Assembly: GCA_014799955.1 (NCBI GenBank)
Contig: JAAVHB010000043.1
Span: forward strand, 1-38,475
DNA length: 38,475 bases
Reading direction: 5' to 3'
Origin: Butyrivibrio sp.
GTDB lineage: Bacteria > Bacillota > Clostridia > Lachnospirales > Lachnospiraceae
Below the pieces are notes generated by a model, which was given only the letters and a program-made list of their open reading frames with translations, did no database searches and was not told where the DNA came from. The stretch's first letter is position 1. Every line of letters begins with the position of its first letter. Of the stretch, positions 8,128 through 16,539 are shown one piece after another. Position numbers and translations under genes: made by a program.

Positions 8128-8162
8128 CTTTGATATGGGAATAAATGGGAAATGTGTAAATG

Positions 8163-8191
8163 TTGACTTTGCTTTTGTATACCGATATAAT
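8163..8191 (+). promoter_or_regulatory. Promoter of the small gene / HipA-like cassette
   Basis: TTGACT (8163-8168), a 17-base spacer and a perfect TATAAT (8186-8191). It is divergent from the marR promoter about 35 bases away. The AAGGAG ribosome site starts eight bases after the -10. Confidence 0.75.
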
Positions 8192-8214
8192 TTAAGAAAA
8201 GGAGTGTGACAGCT

Positions 8215-8466
8215 ATGGAGGACATAAATGACGCTCTGATTCATCAGACGGAGCGTGAACGTGCGTATGAATATGGCTTGCCTGAATATCTTCAGCATGA
8301 TTTGGACGCATATAAAAAGGGGCTGCAAACGCATTCCGGATTGCTTGACTGTCTGTGGGGAGAGCTTTACGGCAGCATTAATATGGCTGAAATCAGCGAC
8401 GGAATTATAACTCCCGAACATGCTGATTATCTTAGAAAAAAATATCTGTATGGAGCGCAATTATGA
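8215..8466 (+). CDS. Small protein coupled to a HipA-like kinase gene
   Basis: This 83-residue acidic, helical protein has no membrane segment or DNA-binding motif that I recognise. Notable stretches are DINDALIHQ at the start, GLPEYLQHDLDAYKKG in the middle and LDCLWGELYGSINMAEISDGIIT followed by YLRKKYL at the end. Its TGA stop overlaps the ATG of the next gene (ATGA at 8463-8466), so the two are translationally coupled and probably act as a pair. I recall similar small proteins next to HipA/CtkA-like kinases in clostridia but cannot name the family. An antitoxin or partner role is an inference from position. ATG 8215 is preferred to GTG 8206, which is too close to the AAGGAG site. Confidence 0.65.
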   Translation: MEDINDALIHQTERERAYEYGLPEYLQHDLDAYKKGLQTHSGLLDCLWGELYGSINMAEISDGIITPEHADYLRKKYLYGAQL

Positions 8467-9356
8467 TGATTGATTTTACTGGATGTAAGGTAATTCTCGG
8501 CAGGGCATACAACGGAGCCAACGGATGCAAAATCGCCGTTGAATATGACGGAGAGGTATATATGCTTAAATTTCCGCCTTCCGCCGAGGGGAAATCAACA
8601 GCGTTGTCTTATACAAACAGCTGTATCAGCGAACATATTGCGAGCAGTATTTTCAATATGCTTGGAATCAAAGCGCAGGATACAATGCTTGGCACATATA
8701 ACCTCGGAGGAAAAACAAGGATAATCTGCGCCTGTAAGGATTTTACGGCGAACGGGAAGCGTCTGTTCGATTTCTGTTCAATCAAAAACACCATCCTTGA
8801 TTCGGACAGTAACGGAAGCGGTACGGAGCTTGAAGATATACTGGACACAATAGATAAGCAGCGGTATGTATCTCCGAAGCTTCTGCGATAGCATTTCTGG
8901 AATATGTTTATAGTGGATGCATTGCTCGGTAATTTTGACCGTCATAACGGTAATTGGGGATTTTTGTATGATGATTGTAAGGGCGAGGCGGAGATTGCTC
9001 CGATTTTTGATTGCGGAAGCTGTCTGCTTCCTCAGGCTGACGATAAAGTTATGCGGCAGGTTCTCAGTAACGAGTCCGAACTGCATGCAAGAATATTCCA
9101 ATTTCCAACATCTGCGGTTAAGCTTAACGGCTGCAAAATTAACTATTATGACTTTTTGAATAAGATTGAAAACAAAGAATGCAAAGAAGCTTTAAAGCGA
9201 ATCACTCCAAGGATAAATCTGTTACGGCTTGAGAGTTTTATTAATCAGGTTCCTGGCATTTCCGATTTGCAAAAAGAGTTTTATAAGAAATATATAAATT
9301 CACGTTATTCTATTCTTATTCGCCCCGCGTTTGAGTCTGCCGTGACGGAAGAATAA
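8463..9356 (+). pseudogene. HipA/CtkA-like kinase gene interrupted by an amber codon
   Basis: The frame from ATG 8463 would encode 297 residues but has TAG at codon 143 (8889-8891). The same frame continues without shift to TAA at 9356. The first half holds the ATP-binding lobe, with the likely lysine in YMLKFPPSAEGKS. The second half holds the catalytic and metal-binding residues: D159 with R160, H161 and N162 in GNFDRHNGNWG, and D183 in IFDCG. HipA-family kinases are serine/threonine kinases, often toxins. Because the two halves keep the same frame and both look conserved, a recent single-base nonsense change is the simplest reading. An ATG at 8904 lies 12 bases after the stop and could allow reinitiation. 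TAG is an ordinary stop in neighbouring genes, so recoding is unlikely. A base-call error is possible. Confidence 0.75.
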
Positions 9357-9383
9357 GGCGAATAATAATTAAATCAGATCTTC

Positions 9384-9419
9384 AAGGACATCGCGAAAAT
9401 GCGGTGTCTTTTCTTTTTT
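9384..9419 (+). terminator. Intrinsic terminator after the HipA-like gene
   Basis: AAGGACATCGC pairs with GCGGTGTCTTTT (one wobble pair) around a short loop, followed by CTTTTTT. It closes the two-gene cassette. Confidence 0.8.
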
Positions 9420-9464
9420 GTGTAAAGAAATAAATTTAAAATACATATACGTTCGGATAAGATA

Positions 9465-9580
9465 TTATAAGGACTGCAAAAAATCCAGCAGCGCGTTATA
9501 TTGTTCGGAACTCAGTTTGGAGTATACGGCGACATAACCGCAAGTAAACTCCCCTCCGCCTATTGACGGCAAACTTTTTT
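9465..9580 (-). pseudogene. Possible 3' remnant of an unknown gene
   Basis: On the minus strand a frame ending in TAA at 9467-9465 reads SLPSIGGGEFTCGYVAVY and then SKLSSEQYNALLDFLQSL. It looks like the end of a real protein, with a beta-rich part and a final amphipathic helix. There is no start codon with a ribosome binding site; upstream it stays open into the serC promoter region without recognisable sequence. I do not recognise the family. It may be the tail of a gene lost by deletion, or chance. Confidence 0.35.
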
Positions 9581-9591
9581 TGACGTAGAAT
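9563..9591 (+). promoter_or_regulatory. Promoter of the serC operon
   Basis: TTGACG (9563-9568), 17 bases and TAGAAT (9586-9591). The start would fall near 9598, leaving room for the AGGAGG site at 9614-9619. A second TTGACG at 9580-9585 pairs with TATTTT, but its start point would cut into the ribosome site. Confidence 0.7.
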
Positions 9592-9628
9592 ACTATAGAA
9601 TATATTTTTTTACAGGAGGCACATTAAA

Positions 9629-10714
9629 GTGGGAAGAATTTATAATTTTTCGGCAGGTCCTGCCGTACTTCCGGAGGAGGTACTTAAAGAGGCTGCCGAT
9701 GAGATGCTGGATTACAGGGGCAGCGGCATGTCCGTTATGGAGATGAGCCACCGCTCGAAGGTGTACGACGGCATCATCAAGGAGGCGGAGGCCGATTTGA
9801 GGGAGCTTATGAACATACCTGACAATTATAAGGTACTTTTCCTTCAGGGCGGAGCGTCTCAGCAGTTCGCGATGATTCCGATGAATCTCATGAAGAACAA
9901 AAAGGCGGGTTACATTGTCACGGGACAGTGGGCGAAGAAGGCGTATCAGGAGGCAAAGCTTTACGGCGAGGCGATAGAGCTTGCGTCGTCAGCAGACAAA
10001 ACCTTCTCTTACATACCCGACTGCTCGGATTTGGATATACCCGAGGACTGCGATTATGTATATATCTGCGAAAACAACACGATTTACGGTACAAAGTTTA
10101 AAAATCTGCCCGACACAAAGGGGCATACGCTGGTGGCGGACGTATCGTCATGCTTCCTCTCGGAGCCCGTGGATGCCAGCAAATACGGCGTTATTTACGG
10201 CGGCGTACAGAAAAATATCGGGCCTGCGGGCGTCGTAATCGTGATAATCAGGGAGGATTTGATTACCGAGGATACGCTTCCCGGAACTCCTACCATGCTT
10301 AAGTACAAGATTCACTCCGACAACGATTCGCTTTACAACACGCCGCCTGCGTACGGAATTTATATCTGCGGCAAGGTGTTCAAGTGGATTAAGAAAATGG
10401 GCGGACTTACCGCAATGAAGGAGCACAACGAGAAAAAAGCCAAGATTCTTTACGACTTCCTTGACGAGAGCAAGCTCTTTAAGGGAACGGTAGAGAAAGC
10501 AGACCGTTCGCTTATGAATGTTCCGTTTGTAACGGGCAGTGAGGAGCTTGACGCGAAATTCGTTGCAGAGGCAAAGAAGGCCGGCTTTGAGAACCTTAAG
10601 GGACACCGCTCCGTAGGCGGTATGAGAGCAAGTATTTACAATGCGATGCCGGTTGAGGGCGTTGAGAAGCTTGTCGAGTTTATGAGAAAATTTGAAAAAG
10701 AAAACGCCGAATAG
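9629..10714 (+). CDS. serC: Phosphoserine aminotransferase
   Basis: This 361-residue PLP enzyme converts 3-phosphohydroxypyruvate and glutamate to O-phosphoserine in the serine pathway; it can also serve in pyridoxine synthesis. It opens with the family signature YNFSAGPAVLPEEVL. The PLP lysine is K195 in GGVQKNIGPAG, and the C-terminal GHRSVGGMRASIYNAMP binds substrate phosphate. Length is normal. The start is GTG at 9629, set by AGGAGG nine bases upstream. serA follows 75 bases after the stop with no terminator between, so the two form an operon. Confidence 0.97.
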   Translation: MGRIYNFSAGPAVLPEEVLKEAADEMLDYRGSGMSVMEMSHRSKVYDGIIKEAEADLRELMNIPDNYKVLFLQGGASQQFAMIPMNLMKNKKAGYIVTGQWAKKAYQEAKLYGEAIELASSADKTFSYIPDCSDLDIPEDCDYVYICENNTIYGTKFKNLPDTKGHTLVADVSSCFLSEPVDASKYGVIYGGVQKNIGPAGVVIVIIREDLITEDTLPGTPTMLKYKIHSDNDSLYNTPPAYGIYICGKVFKWIKKMGGLTAMKEHNEKKAKILYDFLDESKLFKGTVEKADRSLMNVPFVTGSEELDAKFVAEAKKAGFENLKGHRSVGGMRASIYNAMPVEGVEKLVEFMRKFEKENAE

Positions 10715-10789
10715 GACATCCCTGTTCCGCGGCATATGCTCCGGGGCAGTACGAGAGTCTCTTGGATGTATCGGCAGGAGGATATAAAA

Positions 10790-11953
10790 ATGATAAAATA
10801 TAATTGCTTGAATCCGATTTCACAGATTGGATTGGGACATTTCTCGGATAATTACGAGAGAACCGAGAATTTTGACGAGGCGCAGGCAGTGCTTGTAAGA
10901 AGCGCCGCAATGCATGATTTGGAGCTTCCCGGCAGTCTTCTGGCTGTGGCGAGGGCAGGAGCAGGCGTAAACAATATCCCGCTTGATAAATGTGCCGAAA
11001 AGGGTATAGTTGTTTTCAATACGCCCGGAGCCAACGCCAACGGCGTAAAAGAGCTTGTGATAGCTGCAATGATTGCTGCCTCAAGAAACCTCATCGCGGC
11101 GAACGCGTGGGTTGAGGAGAACAAGAACGACGAGAATATCGGCAAAACGATGGAGAAGGCGAAGTCGAAGTATGCCGGACATGAGATAAAGGGCAAAAAG
11201 CTCGGTGTTATCGGGCTCGGAGCCATCGGCGTTCTGGTTGCCAACGCCGCGAACAGCCTCGGAATGGAGGTAATCGGGTGCGACCCCTTCCTTTCGGTGC
11301 AGAATGCGCTCAACCTTTCCAGGAGCGTAACCGTAGTCGGAACGAGAGAGGAGATTTTTAAGGAGTGCGATTATATCACTGTGCACACTCCGTTATTGGA
11401 CGACACAAGGGAGATGATTAACTCCGAAACGATTGCGATGATGAAGGACGGAGTTGTAATCCTTAATTTTGCGAGGGATTTGCTCGTATGCGCGGAGGCT
11501 GTCGTTGCCGCTCTGGAGTCAGGCAAGATTGCGGCGTACGCGACGGATTTCCCCACGCCGAAGCTTGCGAACACAAAGGGCTGCCTTGCGTTCCCGCATC
11601 TGGGAGCTTCCACGGAGGAGTCGGAGGACAACTGCGCGGTTATGGCGGTTGATGAAATCATGGATTACATCGAGAACGGAAATATCCGCAATTCGGTTAA
11701 TTATCCCGCGTGCGATATGGGAGTTTGCAGGACGCCCGGACGTATTGCCGTGCATCATCGGAATCTGCCCAATATAATTAGCGGACTGTCGGCGGCTTTC
11801 GGCAGCGCCGGAATCAACATCGAGAAGATGATTAACCAGAGCCGCGGGGAATACGCATATTCGCTTTTTGACATAGACGCGGCGGGCGCGCATGAGATTG
11901 CGAAGCAGGCGGAAAGCAAAGAGGGAATTCTTAAGGTAAGAGTAATTAAGTAG
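10790..11953 (+). CDS. serA: D-3-phosphoglycerate dehydrogenase
   Basis: This 387-residue dehydrogenase oxidises 3-phosphoglycerate to 3-phosphohydroxypyruvate, the first step of serine synthesis. The nucleotide-binding GLGAIG is at 142-147. R229 in NFARD and H270 in FPHLGAS fit the active-site arginine and histidine. From about residue 318 to the end an ACT-like domain is visible (SAAFGSAGINIEKMINQS), a likely site of serine feedback. ATG 10790 is chosen over the in-frame ATG at 10736 because GGAGG lies nine bases before it and the protein then begins as the family does. It is second in the serC operon. Confidence 0.95.
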   Translation: MIKYNCLNPISQIGLGHFSDNYERTENFDEAQAVLVRSAAMHDLELPGSLLAVARAGAGVNNIPLDKCAEKGIVVFNTPGANANGVKELVIAAMIAASRNLIAANAWVEENKNDENIGKTMEKAKSKYAGHEIKGKKLGVIGLGAIGVLVANAANSLGMEVIGCDPFLSVQNALNLSRSVTVVGTREEIFKECDYITVHTPLLDDTREMINSETIAMMKDGVVILNFARDLLVCAEAVVAALESGKIAAYATDFPTPKLANTKGCLAFPHLGASTEESEDNCAVMAVDEIMDYIENGNIRNSVNYPACDMGVCRTPGRIAVHHRNLPNIISGLSAAFGSAGINIEKMINQSRGEYAYSLFDIDAAGAHEIAKQAESKEGILKVRVIK

Positions 11954-11963
11954 CATTTTCGGT

Positions 11964-11990
11964 AAGCCGGGTGGAAACACCGCCCGGCTT
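11964..11990 (+). other. Stable stem-loop between serA and the DUF1015 gene
   Basis: AAGCCGGG pairs with CCCGGCTT, with an inner GGTG-GAAA-CACC hairpin capped by a GNRA-type loop. No T run follows, so it is not a standard terminator. It could stabilise the serC-serA message, mark a processing site, or reduce read-through. Confidence 0.55.
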
Positions 11991-12054
11991 ATAATTCATG
12001 ACAACGGAAGGTTCGCAAAGTGTGCTTTTTGTTGTTACAGTAAAAGGAGCAGAA

Positions 12055-13290
12055 ATGGCGATAATCAAACCATTTAAATGTATCAGACCGAATCAGGAGT
12101 CTGCGGACGCTGTTGCGGCGCTTCCCTATGACGTATACAACAGGGAGGAGGCAAAAGCGGCTGTTGCCGGAAAGCCGCTGTCGTTTCTTAATATCGACAG
12201 GGCGGAAACACAGTTTGACAATGATATTGACATATATTCGGATGAAGTATACGACAAGGCGAAAGAACTGCTTGAAAAAGAAATAGCGGACAAAATCTTC
12301 GTGACGGACGGTGAAGAGGCTTATTATATTTACGAGCTTACAATGGACGGACGTTCCCAGACGGGAATCGTGGCGTGCGCCTCCATCGACGATTATCTTT
12401 CCAACAGAATAAAAAAACACGAGAAAACCAGAGCGGAAAAGGAGCTTGACAGAATACGGCATGTTGATGTGACGGGAGCGCAGACGGGACCTATTTTCCT
12501 AGCGTACCGCTCTGATGATACGATAAATGAAATTGTAGCGGCGGTCAGGGAAAATACTCCGCTTTATGATTTTGTTTCGGAAGACAGTATAAGGCATACG
12601 GTCTGGAAAATAGGAGATGCAAAAGACATTGATGCAATCCGCAGCGCGTTTGAAAGCATTAATTCAATATACATAGCCGACGGGCATCACCGCGCGGCGT
12701 CCGCCGTAAAGGTGGGCTTGAGGAGAAGGGAAGCCAATCCCGGTTATGACGGGAGCGAGGAATTCAATTATTTCCTGTCGGTTCTTTTCCCGGACGACCA
12801 GCTTATGATTATGCCGTATAACAGAGTGGTCAAGGACCTTAACGGGCTTACCGAGGACGAATTTCTTGAAAGCATAGCAAAATACTTTACCGTGGAGGAA
12901 AAAGGACGCAGGGCGCTTTATCCCGAGCGGAAGGGTTCGTTCGGAATGTATCTTGAGGGGACATGGTATCTTCTGACGGCAAAGGAATGCATTATGTCCG
13001 AGGATCCCGTGGACGGACTGGACGTTGCGATTCTTCAGGATTATCTGCTTACGCCGGTATTGGGAATCACGGACCCGAGGGTGGACAAAAGAATAGATTT
13101 TATCGGCGGAATACGCGGCTTGGAAGAGCTTGAGCGCAGAGCCGATTCGGATATGAAGGTTGCATTTTCGATGTACCCCACGTCGATAGACGAGCTTTTT
13201 GGCGTGGCCGACGCGGATATGCTTATGCCGCCGAAGTCAACATGGTTTGAACCGAAGCTTCGCAGCGGGCTTTTTATACATCGAATCTGA
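12055..13290 (+). CDS. DUF1015 family protein of the serine operon
   Basis: This 411-residue protein matches the DUF1015 family. It begins AIIKPFKCIRPNQE and has the ALPYDVYNREEA stretch near residue 25. The clearest motif is IADGHHRAASAV, with H211 and H212. I recall this family beside serA and serC in many clostridia. The motif resembles the GxHR/GERR box of the ParB/Srx-like fold, which includes the free serine kinase SerK; a role in phosphoserine chemistry is therefore an inference, not a known function. No signal peptide is present. ATG 12055 was chosen for its AAAGGAG site five bases upstream rather than the ATG at 11998. glgB follows after 26 bases. Confidence 0.85.
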   Translation: MAIIKPFKCIRPNQESADAVAALPYDVYNREEAKAAVAGKPLSFLNIDRAETQFDNDIDIYSDEVYDKAKELLEKEIADKIFVTDGEEAYYIYELTMDGRSQTGIVACASIDDYLSNRIKKHEKTRAEKELDRIRHVDVTGAQTGPIFLAYRSDDTINEIVAAVRENTPLYDFVSEDSIRHTVWKIGDAKDIDAIRSAFESINSIYIADGHHRAASAVKVGLRRREANPGYDGSEEFNYFLSVLFPDDQLMIMPYNRVVKDLNGLTEDEFLESIAKYFTVEEKGRRALYPERKGSFGMYLEGTWYLLTAKECIMSEDPVDGLDVAILQDYLLTPVLGITDPRVDKRIDFIGGIRGLEELERRADSDMKVAFSMYPTSIDELFGVADADMLMPPKSTWFEPKLRSGLFIHRI

Positions 13291-13316
13291 CAGATTATTA
13301 AGGGAGATATGGGATT

Positions 13317-15632
13317 ATGAACAAAAAATTATATGAACTTATGAATTGGCCTGAAATTGAAGGCATAGTTTATTCGGACGTGGCGCACCCCAAAAAGCTT
13401 CTCGGACAGCATGCCGTAAAGGGCGGGCAGCTTATCCAGTCCTTCCACCCGGGAGCGGTGAACGCTTATGTTGTTGAGCGCGGCGGAAGCAGGCATAAGA
13501 TGGAACAGGTTGACGAGGAGGGCTTTTTCGCCGTGCTGATTCCCGGCAAAAATCCCGTTGATTACACGCTTCTGTATGAATTTGAGGATAAGTCCGTGTT
13601 TGAAACGGAGGATATTTATAACTATCCCTCAATGCTTGACGAGAAGCTTCTTAAGGCGTTTTCTGCGGGCAACAACGGAAAAGCGTACGAGCTTTTGGGA
13701 GCGCATATAACAAAGGTCGGCGGAGTAAAGGGCGTACTATTTGTGTTATGGGCTCCGAATGCTCTGCGTGTCAGCGTTGTAGGAGATTTCAATGCGTGGG
13801 ACGGAAGAAAGCATCAGATGGAATTGAACGGCGATTCCGGCGTCTTTGAGCTTTTTATTCCCGGAATAGAGGAGGGCGCGGTTTATAAGTACGAGCTGAG
13901 GATAAAGGGAGGAGCCGTCGTGCTTAAAGCCGACCCGTATGCCTTTGCGGCGGAGCTCAGGCCGGACACGGCTTCGGTGGTATATAATCCCAAGACATAT
14001 AAATGGAACGACAAGGAGTGGATGCAGGAGCGTGACAAGGACAAGTACAAAACGAAGCCTATGTCGGTTTACGAGCTTCACGCAGGTTCGTTCAAAACGC
14101 CGGACGATGAGCGGGAATTCCTTAATTACAGGGAGCTTGCCCCGGCTGTAATAGAGTATGTAACCGAAATGGGATATACCCATGTCGAGCTTATGCCGGT
14201 GATGGAGCATCCGTTTGACGGCTCGTGGGGCTATCAGGTGACGGGATACTACGCTCCCACGGCTCGTTACGGTACTCCCGACGATTTCAAGTTCTTTATG
14301 GACGAGCTTCATAAGGCGGGAATCGGAGTGATTCTGGACTGGGTTCCGGCTCATTTCCCCAAGGACGCTTTCGGACTTGCAAAATTTGACGGCACCTGTC
14401 TCTATGAGCATTTTGATAAAAGACAGGGCGAGCACCCCGATTGGGGAACCCTTATATATAATTTCGGAAGGCCGGAGGTGGCTGATTTCCTTATTTCCAA
14501 CGCAGTTTTCTGGGCGAAAGAGTATCACGCGGACGGCATAAGAATGGACGCTGTGGCGTCGATGCTTTATCTGGATTACGGTAAGCGCGACGGGGGCTGG
14601 GTTGCGAATATGTACGGAGGCAACGAGAATCTTGAGGCGGTGGATTTCCTTAAGAAGCTCAGTAAAACCTTCGCCAAGCAGTGCAAAAACGCCATGCTCA
14701 TAGCCGAGGAATCTACCGCGTGGCCGCAGGTGACCGGAGATGCGGACAACGGCTCGCTCGGCTTTGACTACAAATGGAATATGGGCTGGATGAATGATTT
14801 TCTCGATTTTATGAGCTGCGACCCGCTTTTCAGAAAGGGAAGGTACAACGAGCTGACATTCAGCATGATATATGCATACAGCGAGGATTTTATACTGACG
14901 CTTTCGCACGACGAGGTTGTTCACGGAAAATGCTCGATGTTAAACAAGATGCCGGGCGCGACCAAAAAAGAAAAGCTTGCGAATCTGCGCGCGGCATATG
15001 GATTTATGTTCACCCATCCCGGTAAAAAGCTGCTCTTTATGGGACAGGATTTCGGAATGGAGAACGAATGGTGGGAGGCGCGCCAGATAGACTGGGAGCT
15101 TACAAAGCTTGAGGAGAACAGGCAGCTTATGGATTATGTGGCTGATTTGAACAGGCTTTACAGGACAGAGCCCGCGCTTCATAAGCTTGACTATACGCCG
15201 GACGGCTTTGAGTGGATTAACAATATTTCGGCGGACGAGTGCATCGTCGTTTATGTAAGAAAGACCTCGGACTCGGATATGCTTCTGGTTGTGGCAAACT
15301 TCACGCCCGTACAGCGCGACAAATACAAGGTAGGCGTTCCGCATATGGGCAAATACAAGGAGATTTTCAACAGCGAGGACGAGAAGTACGGCGGCAGCGG
15401 CGCTGTCAACAAGCGCGTGATTCCATCCAAGAAGGATGAGTGCGACGGGCGAGAGGATTCAATCCGTCTGACGGTTCCTCCCATGGGAGTGACAATACTC
15501 CGCTATACCGAAGCGGACACGACGCCGAAAAAGCGTGAGGCGTCAGCAGCCAAAACAGCGGCAGAGTCCAAGACGGCAAAGGGAAAGACAGGACGTAAGC
15601 CCGGTAATACTTCAAAGAAGGCGAATAAATAA
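13317..15632 (+). CDS. glgB: 1,4-alpha-glucan branching enzyme
   Basis: This 771-residue GH13 enzyme makes alpha-1,6 branches in glycogen. An N-terminal branching-enzyme domain covers about 1-120, a CBM48 domain (VLWAPNALRVSVVGDFNAWDG) about 125-220, and the barrel about 240-590. The nucleophile is D411 in IRMDAVASML, the acid/base E464 in IAEES, and the third acid D532 in LSHDEVVHGK. After the C-terminal beta domain there is a tail of about 37 residues rich in lysine, alanine and threonine, not usual for GlgB. GGGAG precedes the ATG by ten bases. No other glycogen gene (glgA, C, D, P) is in the window. It is in line with the serine operon upstream and mscS three bases downstream. Confidence 0.96.
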   Translation: MNKKLYELMNWPEIEGIVYSDVAHPKKLLGQHAVKGGQLIQSFHPGAVNAYVVERGGSRHKMEQVDEEGFFAVLIPGKNPVDYTLLYEFEDKSVFETEDIYNYPSMLDEKLLKAFSAGNNGKAYELLGAHITKVGGVKGVLFVLWAPNALRVSVVGDFNAWDGRKHQMELNGDSGVFELFIPGIEEGAVYKYELRIKGGAVVLKADPYAFAAELRPDTASVVYNPKTYKWNDKEWMQERDKDKYKTKPMSVYELHAGSFKTPDDEREFLNYRELAPAVIEYVTEMGYTHVELMPVMEHPFDGSWGYQVTGYYAPTARYGTPDDFKFFMDELHKAGIGVILDWVPAHFPKDAFGLAKFDGTCLYEHFDKRQGEHPDWGTLIYNFGRPEVADFLISNAVFWAKEYHADGIRMDAVASMLYLDYGKRDGGWVANMYGGNENLEAVDFLKKLSKTFAKQCKNAMLIAEESTAWPQVTGDADNGSLGFDYKWNMGWMNDFLDFMSCDPLFRKGRYNELTFSMIYAYSEDFILTLSHDEVVHGKCSMLNKMPGATKKEKLANLRAAYGFMFTHPGKKLLFMGQDFGMENEWWEARQIDWELTKLEENRQLMDYVADLNRLYRTEPALHKLDYTPDGFEWINNISADECIVVYVRKTSDSDMLLVVANFTPVQRDKYKVGVPHMGKYKEIFNSEDEKYGGSGAVNKRVIPSKKDECDGREDSIRLTVPPMGVTILRYTEADTTPKKREASAAKTAAESKTAKGKTGRKPGNTSKKANK

Positions 15633-15634
15633 TT

Positions 15635-16516
15635 ATGAACGGATTGATTTTGGCGGCGGGCTTCTGGAGCGGCGATAAGTTCAGGGAATATCTCGACATA
15701 ATGCTTAAATGGTGTATGACTGTCGGTAAAAATATTCTTATCGCGCTTATTGTGCTGATTGTCGGCTCAAAGCTTATAAAGTGGTTTGTAGGACATATAG
15801 GGAATTCCTTCAAAAAGACAAAGATGGAGCCGATAGTCGCCAAATTTCTGGTGTCGTTGATAAAGTTTTCGCTTTATTTTATCATCGCAATCGTAATTAT
15901 CGGACTGCTCGGCATACCTACCACGTCCTTTATAGCAGCGTTAAGCGCCGCGGGACTGACTATCGGTCTTGCGCTTCAGGGAAGCCTGTCAAATTTTGCG
16001 GGCGGCGTGCTGATTCTTTTATTTAAACCCTTCAAAATCGGGGATTATATAAAGGAGGACAGCCACGGCAATGAGGGAACCGTAACCGGAATTGATTTGT
16101 TTTATACCAAAATCCTTACTGCCGACAATAAAACCGTCGTCGTGCCCAACGGTACTCTGGCGAATGCCAGCCTTACAAACTATACGGCGGAGCAAAAGCG
16201 GCGTGTGGATATAAAGGTCGGAATCAGCTACGATTCCGATATCAAGGTTGCCAAAAGTGTGCTTCTGGATGTTATAGAGAACAGTGACGGGGTGCTTAAG
16301 GACGAGGAAATAAAGGTTTATGTGGACACTCTTGCCGACAGCCAGATTACAATGGGGACAAGGGTTTGGGCGTCTACCGAGGATTACTGGACCACAAAAT
16401 GGGATTTGCTTGAGGGATTTAAGGAAGCACTGGACGCTAACGGCATAGAGATTCCGTTTAATCAGCTTTCCGTTACGATTAAGGATTCAGTGAAAACAGA
16501 ACTGCCGGATACATAG
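15635..16516 (+). CDS. mscS: Small-conductance mechanosensitive channel (MscS family)
   Basis: This 293-residue membrane protein is a tension-gated channel that releases solutes on osmotic downshock. Transmembrane segments lie at about 29-48 (ILIALIVLIVGSKLIKWFV), 75-92 (SLYFIIAIVIIGLLGIP) and 98-128, the last being the pore helix AALSAAGLTIGLALQGSLSNFAGG. The cytoplasmic beta domain follows, including GTVTGIDLFYTKILTADNK near 148 and VVPNGTLANASLTNYT near 168. The heptamer vestibule region ends near 285. The ATG is three bases after the glgB stop, with only a weak AAGAAGG further upstream, so translation may depend on glgB. Confidence 0.95.
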   Translation: MNGLILAAGFWSGDKFREYLDIMLKWCMTVGKNILIALIVLIVGSKLIKWFVGHIGNSFKKTKMEPIVAKFLVSLIKFSLYFIIAIVIIGLLGIPTTSFIAALSAAGLTIGLALQGSLSNFAGGVLILLFKPFKIGDYIKEDSHGNEGTVTGIDLFYTKILTADNKTVVVPNGTLANASLTNYTAEQKRRVDIKVGISYDSDIKVAKSVLLDVIENSDGVLKDEEIKVYVDTLADSQITMGTRVWASTEDYWTTKWDLLEGFKEALDANGIEIPFNQLSVTIKDSVKTELPDT

Positions 16517-16539
16517 GCAGGGACAGGGAGAGTTTGGAG

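Noticed and set aside
8068..8460. N-terminal extension of the MarR gene to 8460
   Set aside because: It runs through the promoter, operator and the divergent small gene; ATG 8067 has a ribosome site and gives a normal MarR length.
8889..8891. TAG read as a sense codon (recoding) in the HipA-like gene
   Set aside because: TAG ends clpX, serC, serA, mscS and the DUF6033 gene here, and no recoding signal or amber-suppressor tRNA is visible.
11964..11990. Hairpin after serA as an intrinsic terminator
   Set aside because: The stem is strong but is followed by ATAATTCATG, without a T run.
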